A program made the translations under genes and the position numbers. This document shows, piece after piece, positions 8,618 through 17,475 of a stretch of 64,000 bases of DNA. The DNA is from Raineyella sp. LH-20. GTDB taxonomy: Bacteria; Actinomycetota; Actinomycetes; Propionibacteriales; Propionibacteriaceae. The DNA lies in the NCBI RefSeq assembly GCF_033110965.1, contig NZ_CP137003.1, positions 1,364,001 to 1,428,000 of the forward strand. The letters run 5' to 3'. Positions within the stretch are counted from its first letter, which is position 1; the number at the start of each line of letters is the position of its first letter. Below the pieces are notes generated by a model, which saw only the letters and a program-made list of their open reading frames with translations, was not told where the DNA came from and did not search any database.

Positions 8618-9250
8618 TCAGTCCTCGGCGACCCGCCCCAGGAACGTGCTGATGTCGCGGGCCTCCTCGGCGCTGATCCCGTGGCCCATGCCCGGGTAGC
8701 TGCGGTCCTCGAGGGCCGCGCCGGAGTCCTCGACCAGCCACCGATGGCTGCGTGACATCAGGTCGGCCGGGATGACCGGGTCGGCGGGATCGTTGCCCCA
8801 GAAGATCGGCATCCCGGACAGCAGTCCCTCCGGCGCGTCCAGGCCCGCGTCCCACGGAAGCGTCCCGGACAGCAGGACCGCGCCGGCGAACCGGTCGGCG
8901 GCGCTGAACAGCAAGCCGCCCGACATCGCGGTGCCGCCGGAGAAGCCCAGCAGGACGACCCGGGTGTGGTCCTGCTCGACCGTCGCCAGCCACGCCAGCA
9001 GGGCCGCCGCGGTCTCCTTGATGGAGGCCTCCAGGGGACGGCCGATGCCCTTGTTCTCGAACCAGGTCCAGCCGCCACCGACCGGGATCGGGCCGCGCGG
9101 AGCGACCAGGGTGGCCGACTCGGGCAGCAGCGCTGCCAGGGCGAGCATGGACGACTCGTCACTGCCACGACCGTGCAGGGCGACGACGAGGGTGGTGCCG
9201 GGGCGCTCCGCCTCCGGGCGGGACCAGGCGGCGGTGGTGATCCGGGACAT
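8618..9250 (-). CDS. Alpha/beta-hydrolase, phospholipase/carboxylesterase family
   Basis: The 210-residue protein has the fold pattern of small carboxylesterases. The oxyanion region is ALHGRGSDESS near residue 25. The nucleophile elbow is GFSGG near residue 101, with Gly in place of the Gln common in this family. An acidic residue sits in NDPADPVI near 153 and the histidine in GMGHGIS near 188. A GAGGAG site precedes the ATG at 9250. The true substrate cannot be told. The gene sits between cobQ and cobF on the same strand but behind its own 139-bp upstream region. Confidence 0.82.
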   Translation of the reverse strand: MSRITTAAWSRPEAERPGTTLVVALHGRGSDESSMLALAALLPESATLVAPRGPIPVGGGWTWFENKGIGRPLEASIKETAAALLAWLATVEQDHTRVVLLGFSGGTAMSGGLLFSAADRFAGAVLLSGTLPWDAGLDAPEGLLSGMPIFWGNDPADPVIPADLMSRSHRWLVEDSGAALEDRSYPGMGHGISAEEARDISTFLGRVAED

Positions 9251-9306
9251 CGGGACTCCTCAGGTGACGGTCGACAGTGCAGGGCAGGTAGGCGGTGGCC
9301 AATTAA

Positions 9307-9349
9307 GGCAGCGCCCAAAAGGCAGCGCCCGAATAATGCAGCGTTCAAC
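9307..9349. repeat. Three imperfect copies of a GGCAGCGCCC-type motif
   Basis: Copies begin at 9307, 9321 and 9337 (GGCAGCGCCC, GGCAGCGCCC, TGCAGCGTTC), separated by short A-rich steps. They lie upstream of the esterase gene, about 60-100 bp before its start, where a promoter would be expected. Confidence 0.5.
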
Positions 9350-9388
9350 CAATACTCGGCGAGTCCAGGGCTGTCCAGCGGGCGTTTC

Positions 9389-10954
9389 TCAGTCGACCCG
9401 ACTCAGCGCCAGGTCCAGCAGCGCCGGGGCGTGTTCCTCCACCGCATCGGCCAGCGTGTCGATCATCGTCTCGCGGCGGGCGTCGAAACCGGGCGCCGTG
9501 GGATCCGGCCGCCACGTCGCCCCTGCCACCTCGGCCGCCTCGGTCAGGAAGGCCCGGCGGAACGCGTCGTCCTCCATCGTCCCGTGCCACATCGTGCCGA
9601 ACACCGCCCCGGCCCGGGCGCCGTCGAGGAAGGGCTCGACGCCGGCACCCTCCGCCCCGTCCGCGACCGTCGCCACGCCGTGGTGGATCTCGTATCCGGT
9701 GACCGTACGGCCGTGCCAGGTCCCGGTCGGTCGGCCGAGGGACTTCTCGGCGCGGAACACGGTGTCGACCGGCAGCAGTCCGAGCCCGCGGATCAGGTCG
9801 GGATCGTTCCCGTGGGAGCGGTCGGGATCGGTCGCGTGGGCGCGGTCGGCACCGGTCCCGCCGGCCGCTGCCGGAGCCGTCGTCCGCTTCGCCTCGACCC
9901 CGTCGGGATCGGCGATCGTACGCCCCAGCACCTGGTAGCCGCCGCAGATGCCCAGCACTGGCCGGTCGGCCGCGGCGCGGGCCTCGAGCACCGCGCCGAT
10001 GCCGGTCTCCCGCAGCCAGGACAGGTCGCCGACCGTCGAGCGGCTGCCCGGCACGACCACCAGGTCGGCCGCGGCCAGCACGTCCGGGCGCGTGGTCACC
10101 GTCAGGTCGATGCCCGGTTCGGCGGCCAGTGCGTCGATGTCGGTGGCGTTGGAGACCCGCGGCAACCGGACGACCGCGACGGTGAGCCGCGGCCCGGTGT
10201 CACGCGCGGTCGCCGTCGGCGTGCCCACCAGCAGGGTGTCCTCGCTGTCCAGCCAGACCCCCGACAGCCACGGCACCACGCCGAAGCAGGGCAGCCCGGT
10301 GCGCTGCGTCAGCGTCTCCAGGCCGGGCCGCAGCACCGCCACGTCACCACGGAACTTGTTCACCAGGTAGCCGGCGAGCAGCGTACGGTCGGCCTCCTCG
10401 AGCAGCCCCCAGGTGCCGTACACCGCCGCCAGCATGCCGCCCCGGTCGATGTCGCCGACCAGGGCGACGGGCAGCCCGAAGTGCCGGGCCAGCCCCATGT
10501 TCACGTAGTCGCCCTCGCGCAGGTTGATCTCCGCGGGCGATCCGGCGCCCTCGCAGACGATCAGGTCGTACGTCGCATCGAGCGCCTCGTACGCCGCACG
10601 GGACGCCTCGATCAGCGCACCGCGGCCGTGCGCGTACTCGCCGGCCTCCAGCGTGCCGTACGGCTGCCCGCGCAGCACCACGTGCGAACGGCGGTCGGTG
10701 GACGGCTTGAGCAGCACCGGGTTCATGTCGACGGTCGGGGTGACCCGAGCGGCCCGTGCCTGCAGCCACTGGGCCCGGCCGATCTCCCCGGCGCGACCGT
10801 CCGGGCCGGCGACGACCATCGAGTTGTTGGACATGTTCTGCGCCTTGTACGGCGCGACGCGGACGCCCCGCCGCGCCGCGGCGCGACACAGTCCGGTGAC
10901 CAGCAGCGACTTGCCGGCGTCCGACGACGTCCCGGCGACCAGCAGGCCGGCCAT
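9389..10954 (-). CDS. cobQ: Cobyric acid synthase CobQ
   Basis: The 521-residue glutamine amidotransferase amidates four side chains of adenosylcobyrinic acid a,c-diamide. The N-terminal ATPase domain begins with AGTSSDAGKSLLVTGLCR (P-loop-like) and APYKAQNMSNNS. The C-terminal glutaminase domain has GICGGYQVLG with the nucleophile cysteine near residue 336 and YEIHHG near 424. A linker of about 25 residues rich in Ala, Gly and Asp interrupts the C-terminal domain around residue 355. The ATG at 10954 overlaps the stop of cgoX in a TGATG junction, so the two are translationally coupled. Confidence 0.95.
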   Translation of the reverse strand: MAGLLVAGTSSDAGKSLLVTGLCRAAARRGVRVAPYKAQNMSNNSMVVAGPDGRAGEIGRAQWLQARAARVTPTVDMNPVLLKPSTDRRSHVVLRGQPYGTLEAGEYAHGRGALIEASRAAYEALDATYDLIVCEGAGSPAEINLREGDYVNMGLARHFGLPVALVGDIDRGGMLAAVYGTWGLLEEADRTLLAGYLVNKFRGDVAVLRPGLETLTQRTGLPCFGVVPWLSGVWLDSEDTLLVGTPTATARDTGPRLTVAVVRLPRVSNATDIDALAAEPGIDLTVTTRPDVLAAADLVVVPGSRSTVGDLSWLRETGIGAVLEARAAADRPVLGICGGYQVLGRTIADPDGVEAKRTTAPAAAGGTGADRAHATDPDRSHGNDPDLIRGLGLLPVDTVFRAEKSLGRPTGTWHGRTVTGYEIHHGVATVADGAEGAGVEPFLDGARAGAVFGTMWHGTMEDDAFRRAFLTEAAEVAGATWRPDPTAPGFDARRETMIDTLADAVEEHAPALLDLALSRVD

Positions 10955-12444
10955 CAGGACAGCGCGGCGATCAGCGAGGCGGCGGCCGCCTGACCGGAAC
11001 GGACGACCGCGGCCATCCCCATCCCGTCGACCCCGGCGCCGGCCAGCGCCAGCCGCGGGTACGCGGTGGCCAGTTCGGCCCGCAGCGCGGCGACCCGGGC
11101 CGGATGACCCACCTCGCACTGCGGCATCGCGGGCCACCGGATCACCGTCGAGTCGAGCACGTCGGCGTGCACCCCGGTGATGCGGTGCAGATCGTCCAGC
11201 AGGCGGGCGGTCAGCTCCTCGTCGTCGAGCCCGTCGACGACGTGCAGACCGACCCGCCCCGCCGACACCCGCACCAGGAACGCGTTGTCGTCCCGCCCGT
11301 CCGCGGTGCGACGCAGGTGTGGCCACTTGGTGCCGAGGAAGGTGGCGGCCTTCATCGTCCATGGGGCGTCGGAGGGCATCAGGATGCCGTTGGTCTCCGG
11401 CGTCGCCCGCAGCGGGAACCGGTCGCCGGCGTCGTGCTGGAAGACCTGGTCGGCCCGCAGTGCGAGCAGGACGTTGACCACGGAGGCGAACCGCTGCTCC
11501 CGCAGCGTCTCCGCGGCGCGGGTCAGCGGGGAGAGCAGGGTGATGGTCGCCGGGGTGGGGGTGGCCAGCACAACGCCGTCGGTCTCGAAGCCGCCCTCGG
11601 ACGTCCGCACCTGCCAGCGTCCACCGGCCCGGACGATCTCGCGCACCGCGATGCCGCGGGCGATCCGGCCGCCGTGCCCCTCGATGTCGGCGGCCAGGGC
11701 GTCGACGAAGGTCTGCAGGCCGTCGGCCCAGCTGACGAAGGTTGGCCCGTTCGTCGTCGGCCGCGGGGCGCTGCGACGCATCAGCGAGGTCCGGTGTTCC
11801 GCGGCGGCGACCAACTGCGGGGCAGTGCCGCGCAGCGACAACCGGTAGACGTCACCGCTGTGCAGGCTGCCCAACATCGGGTCCACGAACCGGCGGACGA
11901 CCTCATGGCCGAAGCGGCCGGCAAGGAAGTCGCCGACACTGATGTCCTGGTCGGGCGCCAGTGGCGGGGTGAGCTTCGCCAGCAGAGGCTCCAGGCCGGC
12001 GCGGACCAGCCCGGGCAGCGACAGCATGCCCGACTCCAGCACCGGACGGATCCGGGTCGGCCCGGAGGGTCCGAGGCCGGCCGGCATCGGCTGTGCACCG
12101 CGCGGGTGGCCGAGCAGGCTGTGTCCCTGGTGCGAGCCGAGCGGCGCGTCCCACAGGCCGAGCTCGCGGAGCAGGGCGGACAGGTGCGGCGGTGTCGCGT
12201 GGATCGCCTCGGCACCCACGTCGACCCGGCGGTCGGCGAAGTCGATCGTCCTGACCTGGCCGCCGAGCCGGTCGGAGGACTCCATCACGGAGACCCGGAC
12301 CCCGGCCCGGGCGAGGTCCCGGGCGGTCACCAGCCCGGCGACCCCGCCGCCGACGACGATGACGTGTCCGGACCGACGGTGACCGCCGCTCGCGATGGTC
12401 TCCTCAGCGGGGACGGGGGCGGTCGCGGGCGCAGGGGTCTCCAT
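10954..12444 (-). CDS. cgoX: Coproporphyrinogen III oxidase (HemY/CgoX-type flavoprotein)
   Basis: The 496-residue FAD protein starts with a 25-residue Ala/Pro-rich arm followed by the dinucleotide-binding motif VIVVGGGVAGLVTARDLARAG. The C-terminal FAD block ALAGAGVDGMGMAAVVRSG closes the fold. In actinobacteria this HemY-type enzyme oxidises coproporphyrinogen III to coproporphyrin III in the coproporphyrin-dependent haem route; older annotations call it protoporphyrinogen oxidase. The start at 12444 has TAATCT 6 nt upstream, pointing to a leaderless transcript shared with cobQ. The operon joins haem and cobalamin branches. Confidence 0.88.
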   Translation of the reverse strand: METPAPATAPVPAEETIASGGHRRSGHVIVVGGGVAGLVTARDLARAGVRVSVMESSDRLGGQVRTIDFADRRVDVGAEAIHATPPHLSALLRELGLWDAPLGSHQGHSLLGHPRGAQPMPAGLGPSGPTRIRPVLESGMLSLPGLVRAGLEPLLAKLTPPLAPDQDISVGDFLAGRFGHEVVRRFVDPMLGSLHSGDVYRLSLRGTAPQLVAAAEHRTSLMRRSAPRPTTNGPTFVSWADGLQTFVDALAADIEGHGGRIARGIAVREIVRAGGRWQVRTSEGGFETDGVVLATPTPATITLLSPLTRAAETLREQRFASVVNVLLALRADQVFQHDAGDRFPLRATPETNGILMPSDAPWTMKAATFLGTKWPHLRRTADGRDDNAFLVRVSAGRVGLHVVDGLDDEELTARLLDDLHRITGVHADVLDSTVIRWPAMPQCEVGHPARVAALRAELATAYPRLALAGAGVDGMGMAAVVRSGQAAAASLIAALS

Positions 12445-12450
12445 GTCTGC

Positions 12451-12456
12451 AGATTA
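12451..12456 (-). promoter_or_regulatory. -10 element of leaderless cgoX-cobQ promoter
   Basis: The minus strand reads TAATCT, 6 nt before the cgoX ATG. Confidence 0.6.
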
Positions 12457-12563
12457 ACCGGTGGGATGCCACGGTGCCCGTACGGGGCTGGATCCGGTCG
12501 GGCGGGCGGAATCGTCAGCATCGCTCCCCGTCGGGCGCCCGCCGGTGTCACGATGGGGACAGA

Positions 12564-12579
12564 CGTGATCCGGATCACG
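12564..12579. promoter_or_regulatory. CRP/GlxR-like palindromic operator
   Basis: The sequence CGTGATCCGGATCACG is a perfect 16-bp palindrome with the GTGA-N6-TCAC layout of CRP-family sites, GlxR in actinobacteria. It lies in the divergent region between cgoX and bkdA, about 108 bp upstream of both the cgoX -10 hexamer and the bkdA -10 candidate. Confidence 0.5.
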
Positions 12580-12647
12580 GAACGGTGGGGTCGGTGATTG
12601 TGGAGATCCGCCAACAGGGACTCGGGACATTCTGTGGCACCCCCTTC

Positions 12648-12706
12648 CTGACTCGGCAACCTACGGTCGCGTAAGGTCGCTCCCAAACAAGGCTACGGAA
12701 ACGTAG
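12648..12706 (+). promoter_or_regulatory. bkdABC promoter with two CTACG-N4-CGTAG dyads
   Basis: A -35 candidate CTGACT (12648-12653) and a -10 candidate TAAGGT (12672-12677) are 18 bp apart. One imperfect dyad (CTACG-GTCG-CGTAA, 12661-12674) overlaps the spacer and -10. A perfect dyad (CTACG-GAAA-CGTAG, 12693-12706) lies just after the predicted start of transcription. Their centres are 32 bp apart, about three helical turns. This layout would suit cooperative binding of a repressor. Confidence 0.5.
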
Positions 12707-12740
12707 GTTTCCGGGCTGCCGGACGTACGAAGGAGGCCTC

Positions 12741-13925
12741 ATGGCCGTGCAGACCCCTGCCCGACACGGGCGGGCGACCCCATCGGGGGCATCGGGACGG
12801 GCCACGCCGCACGGCACCGAGGTCCGGATGATCAGCCTGCTGGGCGTCGACGGTGTCCGCGTCACCGACCCCGACCACGCGTACGGCGGGACCGATGCGG
12901 ACATCGCCCAGCTGCTCCGTGACATGGTGCTGACCCGCCGACTGGACGCCGAGGGCACCGCTCTGCAGCGGCAGGGCCAGCTGGGGCTGTGGCCGCCGAC
13001 CCTGGGTCAGGAGGCGGTCGGCGCCGGGACGATGCGAGCGATGAAGCCGGCCGACATGTGCTTCCCCTCCTACCGCGAACACGGCGCGGCGCTGGTCCGC
13101 GGGGTCGACCCGCTCGACATCATGTCGCTGTGGCGTGGCGTCGACATGGGCGGCTGGGACCCGATCGCGACCCGCTTCAACCACTACTCGATCGTCATCG
13201 GCTCCCACCCGCTGCACGCGGTCGGCTGGGCGATGGCCCTGCAGGCCGAGGGGGCGACCGGCGCCGGCGGCCCCGACGACGCGGCCGTGCTGGCGTTCTT
13301 CGGTGACGGGGCCAGCTCCGAGGGCGACGTCAACGAGGCGCTCGTCTGGGCGGCCAGCTACCACGTCCCGGTCGTCTTCGTGGTGACCAACAACCAGTGG
13401 GCCATCTCGGTGCCGTCCACCCGCCAGGCCGTGGTGCCGCTCGCCCGCCGCGGCGAGGGGTTCGGCATCCCTGGCGTACGTGTCGACGGCAACGACGTGC
13501 TCGCCGTCCAGGCGGTCACCGAGGCCGCGCTCGACCAGGCCCGGTCGGGGGAGGGGCCGCAGTTGATCGAGATGTTCACCTACCGGATGGGTGCCCACAC
13601 CACCTCGGACGACCCGACCAAGTACCGCTCCCACGCCGAGGAGGAGCGCTGGCGCGCGAAGGACCCGATCGACCGGGTGCGCACCTACCTGCAGCGTGTC
13701 GGGGCGATCGACGACGGCTGGCTGGCGGCGCTGCAGACCGAGGCGGACGCGTTCGCCGCCGACCTGCGGGCCCGGACGATCGCGCTCGATCCGCCGGACT
13801 TCGCCGACTGGTTCGACGTCGTCTATGCCGAACAGACCCAGGAGCTGGCCGACCAGCAGCACGCCTTCCGGGCGTACGCGGCCTCCTTCGAGGAGCACGC
13901 CGAGAAGCAGGAGGGACGCCGATGA
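12741..13925 (+). CDS. bkdA: 2-oxoacid dehydrogenase E1 alpha subunit (branched-chain type)
   Basis: The 394-residue protein is the alpha chain of a two-subunit thiamine-diphosphate dehydrogenase. The TPP/Mg motif runs from GDGASSEGD near residue 188 to TNNQW near 217. The phosphorylation-loop region YRMGAHTTSDDPTKYR lies near 280. From memory it resembles the BkdA/PdhA of mycobacteria more than three-subunit pyruvate dehydrogenases, so I prefer branched-chain 2-oxoacids as substrate, but pyruvate cannot be excluded. AAGGAGG lies 6 nt before the ATG. It is the first gene of a three-gene operon; no E3 gene is present. Confidence 0.88.
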   Translation: MAVQTPARHGRATPSGASGRATPHGTEVRMISLLGVDGVRVTDPDHAYGGTDADIAQLLRDMVLTRRLDAEGTALQRQGQLGLWPPTLGQEAVGAGTMRAMKPADMCFPSYREHGAALVRGVDPLDIMSLWRGVDMGGWDPIATRFNHYSIVIGSHPLHAVGWAMALQAEGATGAGGPDDAAVLAFFGDGASSEGDVNEALVWAASYHVPVVFVVTNNQWAISVPSTRQAVVPLARRGEGFGIPGVRVDGNDVLAVQAVTEAALDQARSGEGPQLIEMFTYRMGAHTTSDDPTKYRSHAEEERWRAKDPIDRVRTYLQRVGAIDDGWLAALQTEADAFAADLRARTIALDPPDFADWFDVVYAEQTQELADQQHAFRAYAASFEEHAEKQEGRR

Positions 13926-14953
13926 CCCCGCCACCCCGTGGCACCCAGGCCGCCCGTCGCGCGCCGGTGCTCGACGCCCCGACCACGCTGACCTTCGGCA
14001 AGGCACTGACCGCCGGCCTGCGCGCCGCGATGGCGGCCGACGACAAGGTGGTGCTGGCCGGCGAGGACGTCGGCACGCTCGGCGGGGTCTTCCGGATCAC
14101 CGAAGGACTGCTCGACGAGTTCGGCGCCGACCGGGTCCGCGACACCCCGCTGGGCGAGTCGGGCATCGTCGGCACCGCCATCGGGATGGCGATGCGCGGC
14201 TGGCGCCCGGTGCTGGAGATCCAGTTCGACGGGTTCGTCTTCCCGGCGTTCAACCAGATCACCACCCAGCTGGCCCACATCCACTCCCGCAGCGGCGGGC
14301 GGCTGCCGATGCCGGTCGTCGTACGCATCCCGTTCCAGGGCGGGATCGGGGCGATCGAGCACCACTCGGAGTCGGTGGAGAGCTACTTCGTGCACACCCC
14401 GGGCCTCAAGGTGGTCAGCCCGTCGACGCCGCACGACGCGTACTGGATGATCCAGCAGGCCGTCGCCGCCGACGACCCGGTGATCTTCCTGGAGCCGAAG
14501 CGGCGCTACCACGTCAAGGGCGAGGTCGACCCGGCCGCGCCGCCGCGCGGGCTCTTCGAGTCGGCCGTCGTCCGTCCGGGCAGCGACGTCACCGTCGTGT
14601 CGTACGGCTCGACGCTGACCACCTGCCGGGAAGCCGCCGACGCCGCGGCCGCGGAGGGCACCGACATCGAGGTGATCGACCTGCGGACGCTGTCCCCGCT
14701 CGACCTCGGGCCGGTGGAGGCCTCCGTACGCAAGACCGGCCGGCTGGTCGTGGTGCACGAGGCACCGCAGACCCTCGGCCTGGGCGCCGAGGTCGCCGCC
14801 CGGATCCAGGAGCGCTGCTTCTGGTCGCTGGAGGCGCCGGTGCTGCGGGTCACCGGCTTCGACGTGCCCTACCCGCCGAGCAAGGTCGAGCGCCACCAAC
14901 TGCCCGACCTGGACCGCATCCTCGACGCCGTCGACCGATCCCTCGACTACTGA
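13922..14953 (+). CDS. bkdB: 2-oxoacid dehydrogenase E1 beta subunit
   Basis: The 343-residue protein is the transketolase-like beta chain that completes the E1 active site. Typical features are LAGEDVGTLGGVFRITEGL near residue 44, the DTPLGESGIVGTAIGMA block near 75 and the C-terminal domain VVSYGSTL...AEGTDIEVIDLRTLSPLD. Its ATG overlaps the bkdA stop in an ATGA junction, ensuring coupled translation and equal amounts of the two chains. A poorly conserved 20-residue N-terminal extension precedes the first strand. Confidence 0.92.
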   Translation: MTPPPRGTQAARRAPVLDAPTTLTFGKALTAGLRAAMAADDKVVLAGEDVGTLGGVFRITEGLLDEFGADRVRDTPLGESGIVGTAIGMAMRGWRPVLEIQFDGFVFPAFNQITTQLAHIHSRSGGRLPMPVVVRIPFQGGIGAIEHHSESVESYFVHTPGLKVVSPSTPHDAYWMIQQAVAADDPVIFLEPKRRYHVKGEVDPAAPPRGLFESAVVRPGSDVTVVSYGSTLTTCREAADAAAAEGTDIEVIDLRTLSPLDLGPVEASVRKTGRLVVVHEAPQTLGLGAEVAARIQERCFWSLEAPVLRVTGFDVPYPPSKVERHQLPDLDRILDAVDRSLDY

Positions 14954-14969
14954 GCGCAAAGGACATCCC

Positions 14970-16331
14970 ATGAAGCGTTTCCCCTTGCCCGATCCCGGTG
15001 AGGGTCTCACCGAGGCCGAGATCGTCAGCTGGCTGGTCGCCGTCGGCGACGAGGTCGCGGTCAACGATCCGATCGTCGAGGTCGAGACGAGCAAGTCCCT
15101 GGTCGAGCTGCCCAGTCCGTGGGCCGGCCGGGTGGACGCCCTGCTGGTCGAGGTGGGGCAGACCGTCGAGGTGGGCACGCCGATCATCGTGATCGACGAC
15201 CGCTCCGAGGACGACACGGAGCAGGATCTCGGCGGCGGCGAGGCCGCTGCCGTCGTGGCGGGCGACGTGCTCGGCGGAGAGACGGCCGCCGAGGCCGCCA
15301 GCACCGACGAGGCGCCCGGCGCGGCGTCCGCGAACCTCGTCGGCTACGGGCCCGAGGCCGCCGCCACCGTGCGCCGCCCCCGCAAGCCGGGCGCGGCGAT
15401 GGCCAAGCCGCCGGTCCGCAAGTACGCCCGGGACCGCGGCGTACGCCTCCGCGAGGTCCCCGGCACCGGCCCCGGCGGCACGATCACGTACGCCGACGTG
15501 GACGCCTGGCTCGCCGCCGGCAGCCGGCCGGTCGAGGCGGCGCCGCGGGTGGAACCGCCGGTGCCGGTGGTGGCCCAGGTCGCCGGCCCGGAGCACGAAT
15601 ACCTCGCCGGACCGCCCAAGCTGTCGTACGGTCGGGTGCCGGTGCGCGGCGTCCGGAAGGCGACCGCCCAGGCGGTGACGAAGTCGCTGTTCACCGCCCC
15701 GCACGTCACCGAATGGCTGACCTGCGACGTCAGCGCGACGATGGATCTGGTCGAACGGCTCCGGGACGCCCGGGAGTTCAGCGACGTACGGGTCTCGCCG
15801 ATGCTGGTGGTGGCCAAGGCGGTGTGCCTGGCGCTGCGGACCAACCCCGAGCTCAACGCACGGTGGGACGAGGACGCGCAGGAGATCATCTACTACGGCG
15901 ATGTCAATCTCGGCGTGGCCGCGGCGACCCCGCGGGGGCTGTTGGTGCCCAACATCAAGGGCGCCGACCAGATGGGTCTGCTCGAGCTGGCCCGGCACTT
16001 CGGCGAGTTGACCCGGACGGCACGGGACGGTCGTACGCCTCCCGCCGACCTGCGTGGCGGCACGTTCACGATCACCAACGTCGGGGTCTTCGGGGTGGAT
16101 GCCGGCACGCCGATCCTCAACAACGGCGAGTCGGGGATCCTCTGCCTCGGAGCCATCACGCGGCGGCCGTGGGTCGTCGGGCGCGGCGCGGAGGAGCGGA
16201 TCGAACCGCGCTGGGTCACCACCCTGGCGGTGTCCTTCGACCACCGGCTGGTCGACGGCGAGGGCGGCTCCCGGTTCCTCGCGGACGTCGCCCGGCTGCT
16301 GGCCGATCCCGCGCTGGCGCTGCTCTTCTGA
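14970..16331 (+). CDS. bkdC: 2-oxoacid dehydrogenase E2, dihydrolipoyl acyltransferase
   Basis: The 453-residue E2 core has three domains. One lipoyl domain spans about 2-78 with the lipoylated lysine in ETSKS (K42). A peripheral-subunit-binding domain lies near 145-180 (PPVRKYARDRGVRLREVPGTGPGG). The catalytic acyltransferase domain spans about 220-453 with the active-site motif DHRLVDG near 423-429. Flexible Ala/Pro-rich linkers join them. It lies 16 bp after bkdB and finishes the operon. The lipoamide dehydrogenase must be encoded elsewhere. Confidence 0.94.
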   Translation: MKRFPLPDPGEGLTEAEIVSWLVAVGDEVAVNDPIVEVETSKSLVELPSPWAGRVDALLVEVGQTVEVGTPIIVIDDRSEDDTEQDLGGGEAAAVVAGDVLGGETAAEAASTDEAPGAASANLVGYGPEAAATVRRPRKPGAAMAKPPVRKYARDRGVRLREVPGTGPGGTITYADVDAWLAAGSRPVEAAPRVEPPVPVVAQVAGPEHEYLAGPPKLSYGRVPVRGVRKATAQAVTKSLFTAPHVTEWLTCDVSATMDLVERLRDAREFSDVRVSPMLVVAKAVCLALRTNPELNARWDEDAQEIIYYGDVNLGVAAATPRGLLVPNIKGADQMGLLELARHFGELTRTARDGRTPPADLRGGTFTITNVGVFGVDAGTPILNNGESGILCLGAITRRPWVVGRGAEERIEPRWVTTLAVSFDHRLVDGEGGSRFLADVARLLADPALALLF

Positions 16332-16344
16332 GGTCGGGCGGGAG

Positions 16345-17475
16345 CTACGCCGTGGTGGTAGAGGGGGCGTCGGCGTCGTCCGACGTCTCCTCGGCCGCCG
16401 CGGCCGGTTCGTCGTCGGACGTCTCGTCGGACTGCTCCGTGGCGGCGAGCCGGGTGCGGATCTCCCGGGCGTCCGCGCCGAGGCGGATCACCGACAGGGC
16501 GACCTCCAGGACGATCCGGACGAGGAGGATCCACGCCGCCACCGCGACGCCGCCGACCACCAAGGCGGTGAGGCCCGCCGCGCCGCCGGCCGAGAAGCCG
16601 GAGACCGTCGTGCTGATCCAGGCGAGCACCCCGACGACGATCAGCAGCACGTAGAGGTGCTTGGTCACCTGGGGGGCGACCGGCTCGGCGAAGGACAGGT
16701 CCCGCAACCCGCTGAACGGGCTCTCGGACGGCGCCTTCTTCTCGCGCGGAGTCGCGTCGGTCGTCCGGCCGAAACCGCGCGACTGCAGGAAGGACAGCGG
16801 CTGGGAGTCCTCGGCGTGCGGGTCGGCGGACACTGAGGCGTACGGCCCGCCCACGCCATCGGAGGGCGCCGACTGGCCGAACGCCGGCTCGCCGTAGGCC
16901 TGACCACCGGGGGCCTGGCCGCTCGGCTGGGCGCCGGTGATCTGGGTCGGGTAGTCCTGCGCCTGCCCGGGATAGGCGTGGTCGGCGTAGCTCTGCGCCT
17001 GACCGGGGTAGCCGCTCAGGTAGCCCGGGCCGGACCGGGACTGGTCGTAGCCGCGGCCGGCGTACCCGCTGTCGGGGTAGCTCTGGGCGGACTGGTCGTA
17101 GCCCTGCCCGGCGTACGGGCTGCCGGGGTAGCCCTGCCCCGGCTGGGCCCGGTCGGCGTAGCCGGGGCTCGGGTAGGGCTGGGGACGGTTGTCGTACGGC
17201 TGTTCGGGAGACGCCGGAGCGTACGACTGACGGGGGGACGCCTGTCCGGTCGGCCGGCCGGCGGCGGCGTAACCGGTGGGCGCGCCGGACGCGCCGGACG
17301 AGCCGCCGGTGCGGTCCTCACCACTCAGACCGATGCCGTCGCCCCAGATGTGGGTCGGGTCCTCCGGACCGGCCGACGGGGAATCGGCCGCGCCCTGCGG
17401 CTGCTGGGAGCGGTAGCGATAGCCGTCCGGACCCTGCGGGTCGTACGGTCCGGTCTGGTTCGTGTCCTGGATCAT
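16345..17475 (-). CDS. DUF4282 membrane protein with long Tyr/Gly/Gln/Pro-rich N-terminus
   Basis: The 376-residue protein has a disordered N-terminal part of about 250 residues made of loose YPGQ-, GYDQS- and YAG-type repeats. Two transmembrane helices follow near 278-300 and 308-335. The second ends in RIVLEVALSVIRLGADAREIR, typical of DUF4282. The C-terminus is acidic and rich in Ala, Ser and Thr. Function is unknown. The ATG at 17475 follows AGGACGG. A -10 candidate TAGAGT lies at 17687-17692, giving a leader of about 200 nt. It converges with the bkd operon, with 13 bp between stops. Confidence 0.78.
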   Translation of the reverse strand: MIQDTNQTGPYDPQGPDGYRYRSQQPQGAADSPSAGPEDPTHIWGDGIGLSGEDRTGGSSGASGAPTGYAAAGRPTGQASPRQSYAPASPEQPYDNRPQPYPSPGYADRAQPGQGYPGSPYAGQGYDQSAQSYPDSGYAGRGYDQSRSGPGYLSGYPGQAQSYADHAYPGQAQDYPTQITGAQPSGQAPGGQAYGEPAFGQSAPSDGVGGPYASVSADPHAEDSQPLSFLQSRGFGRTTDATPREKKAPSESPFSGLRDLSFAEPVAPQVTKHLYVLLIVVGVLAWISTTVSGFSAGGAAGLTALVVGGVAVAAWILLVRIVLEVALSVIRLGADAREIRTRLAATEQSDETSDDEPAAAAEETSDDADAPSTTTA

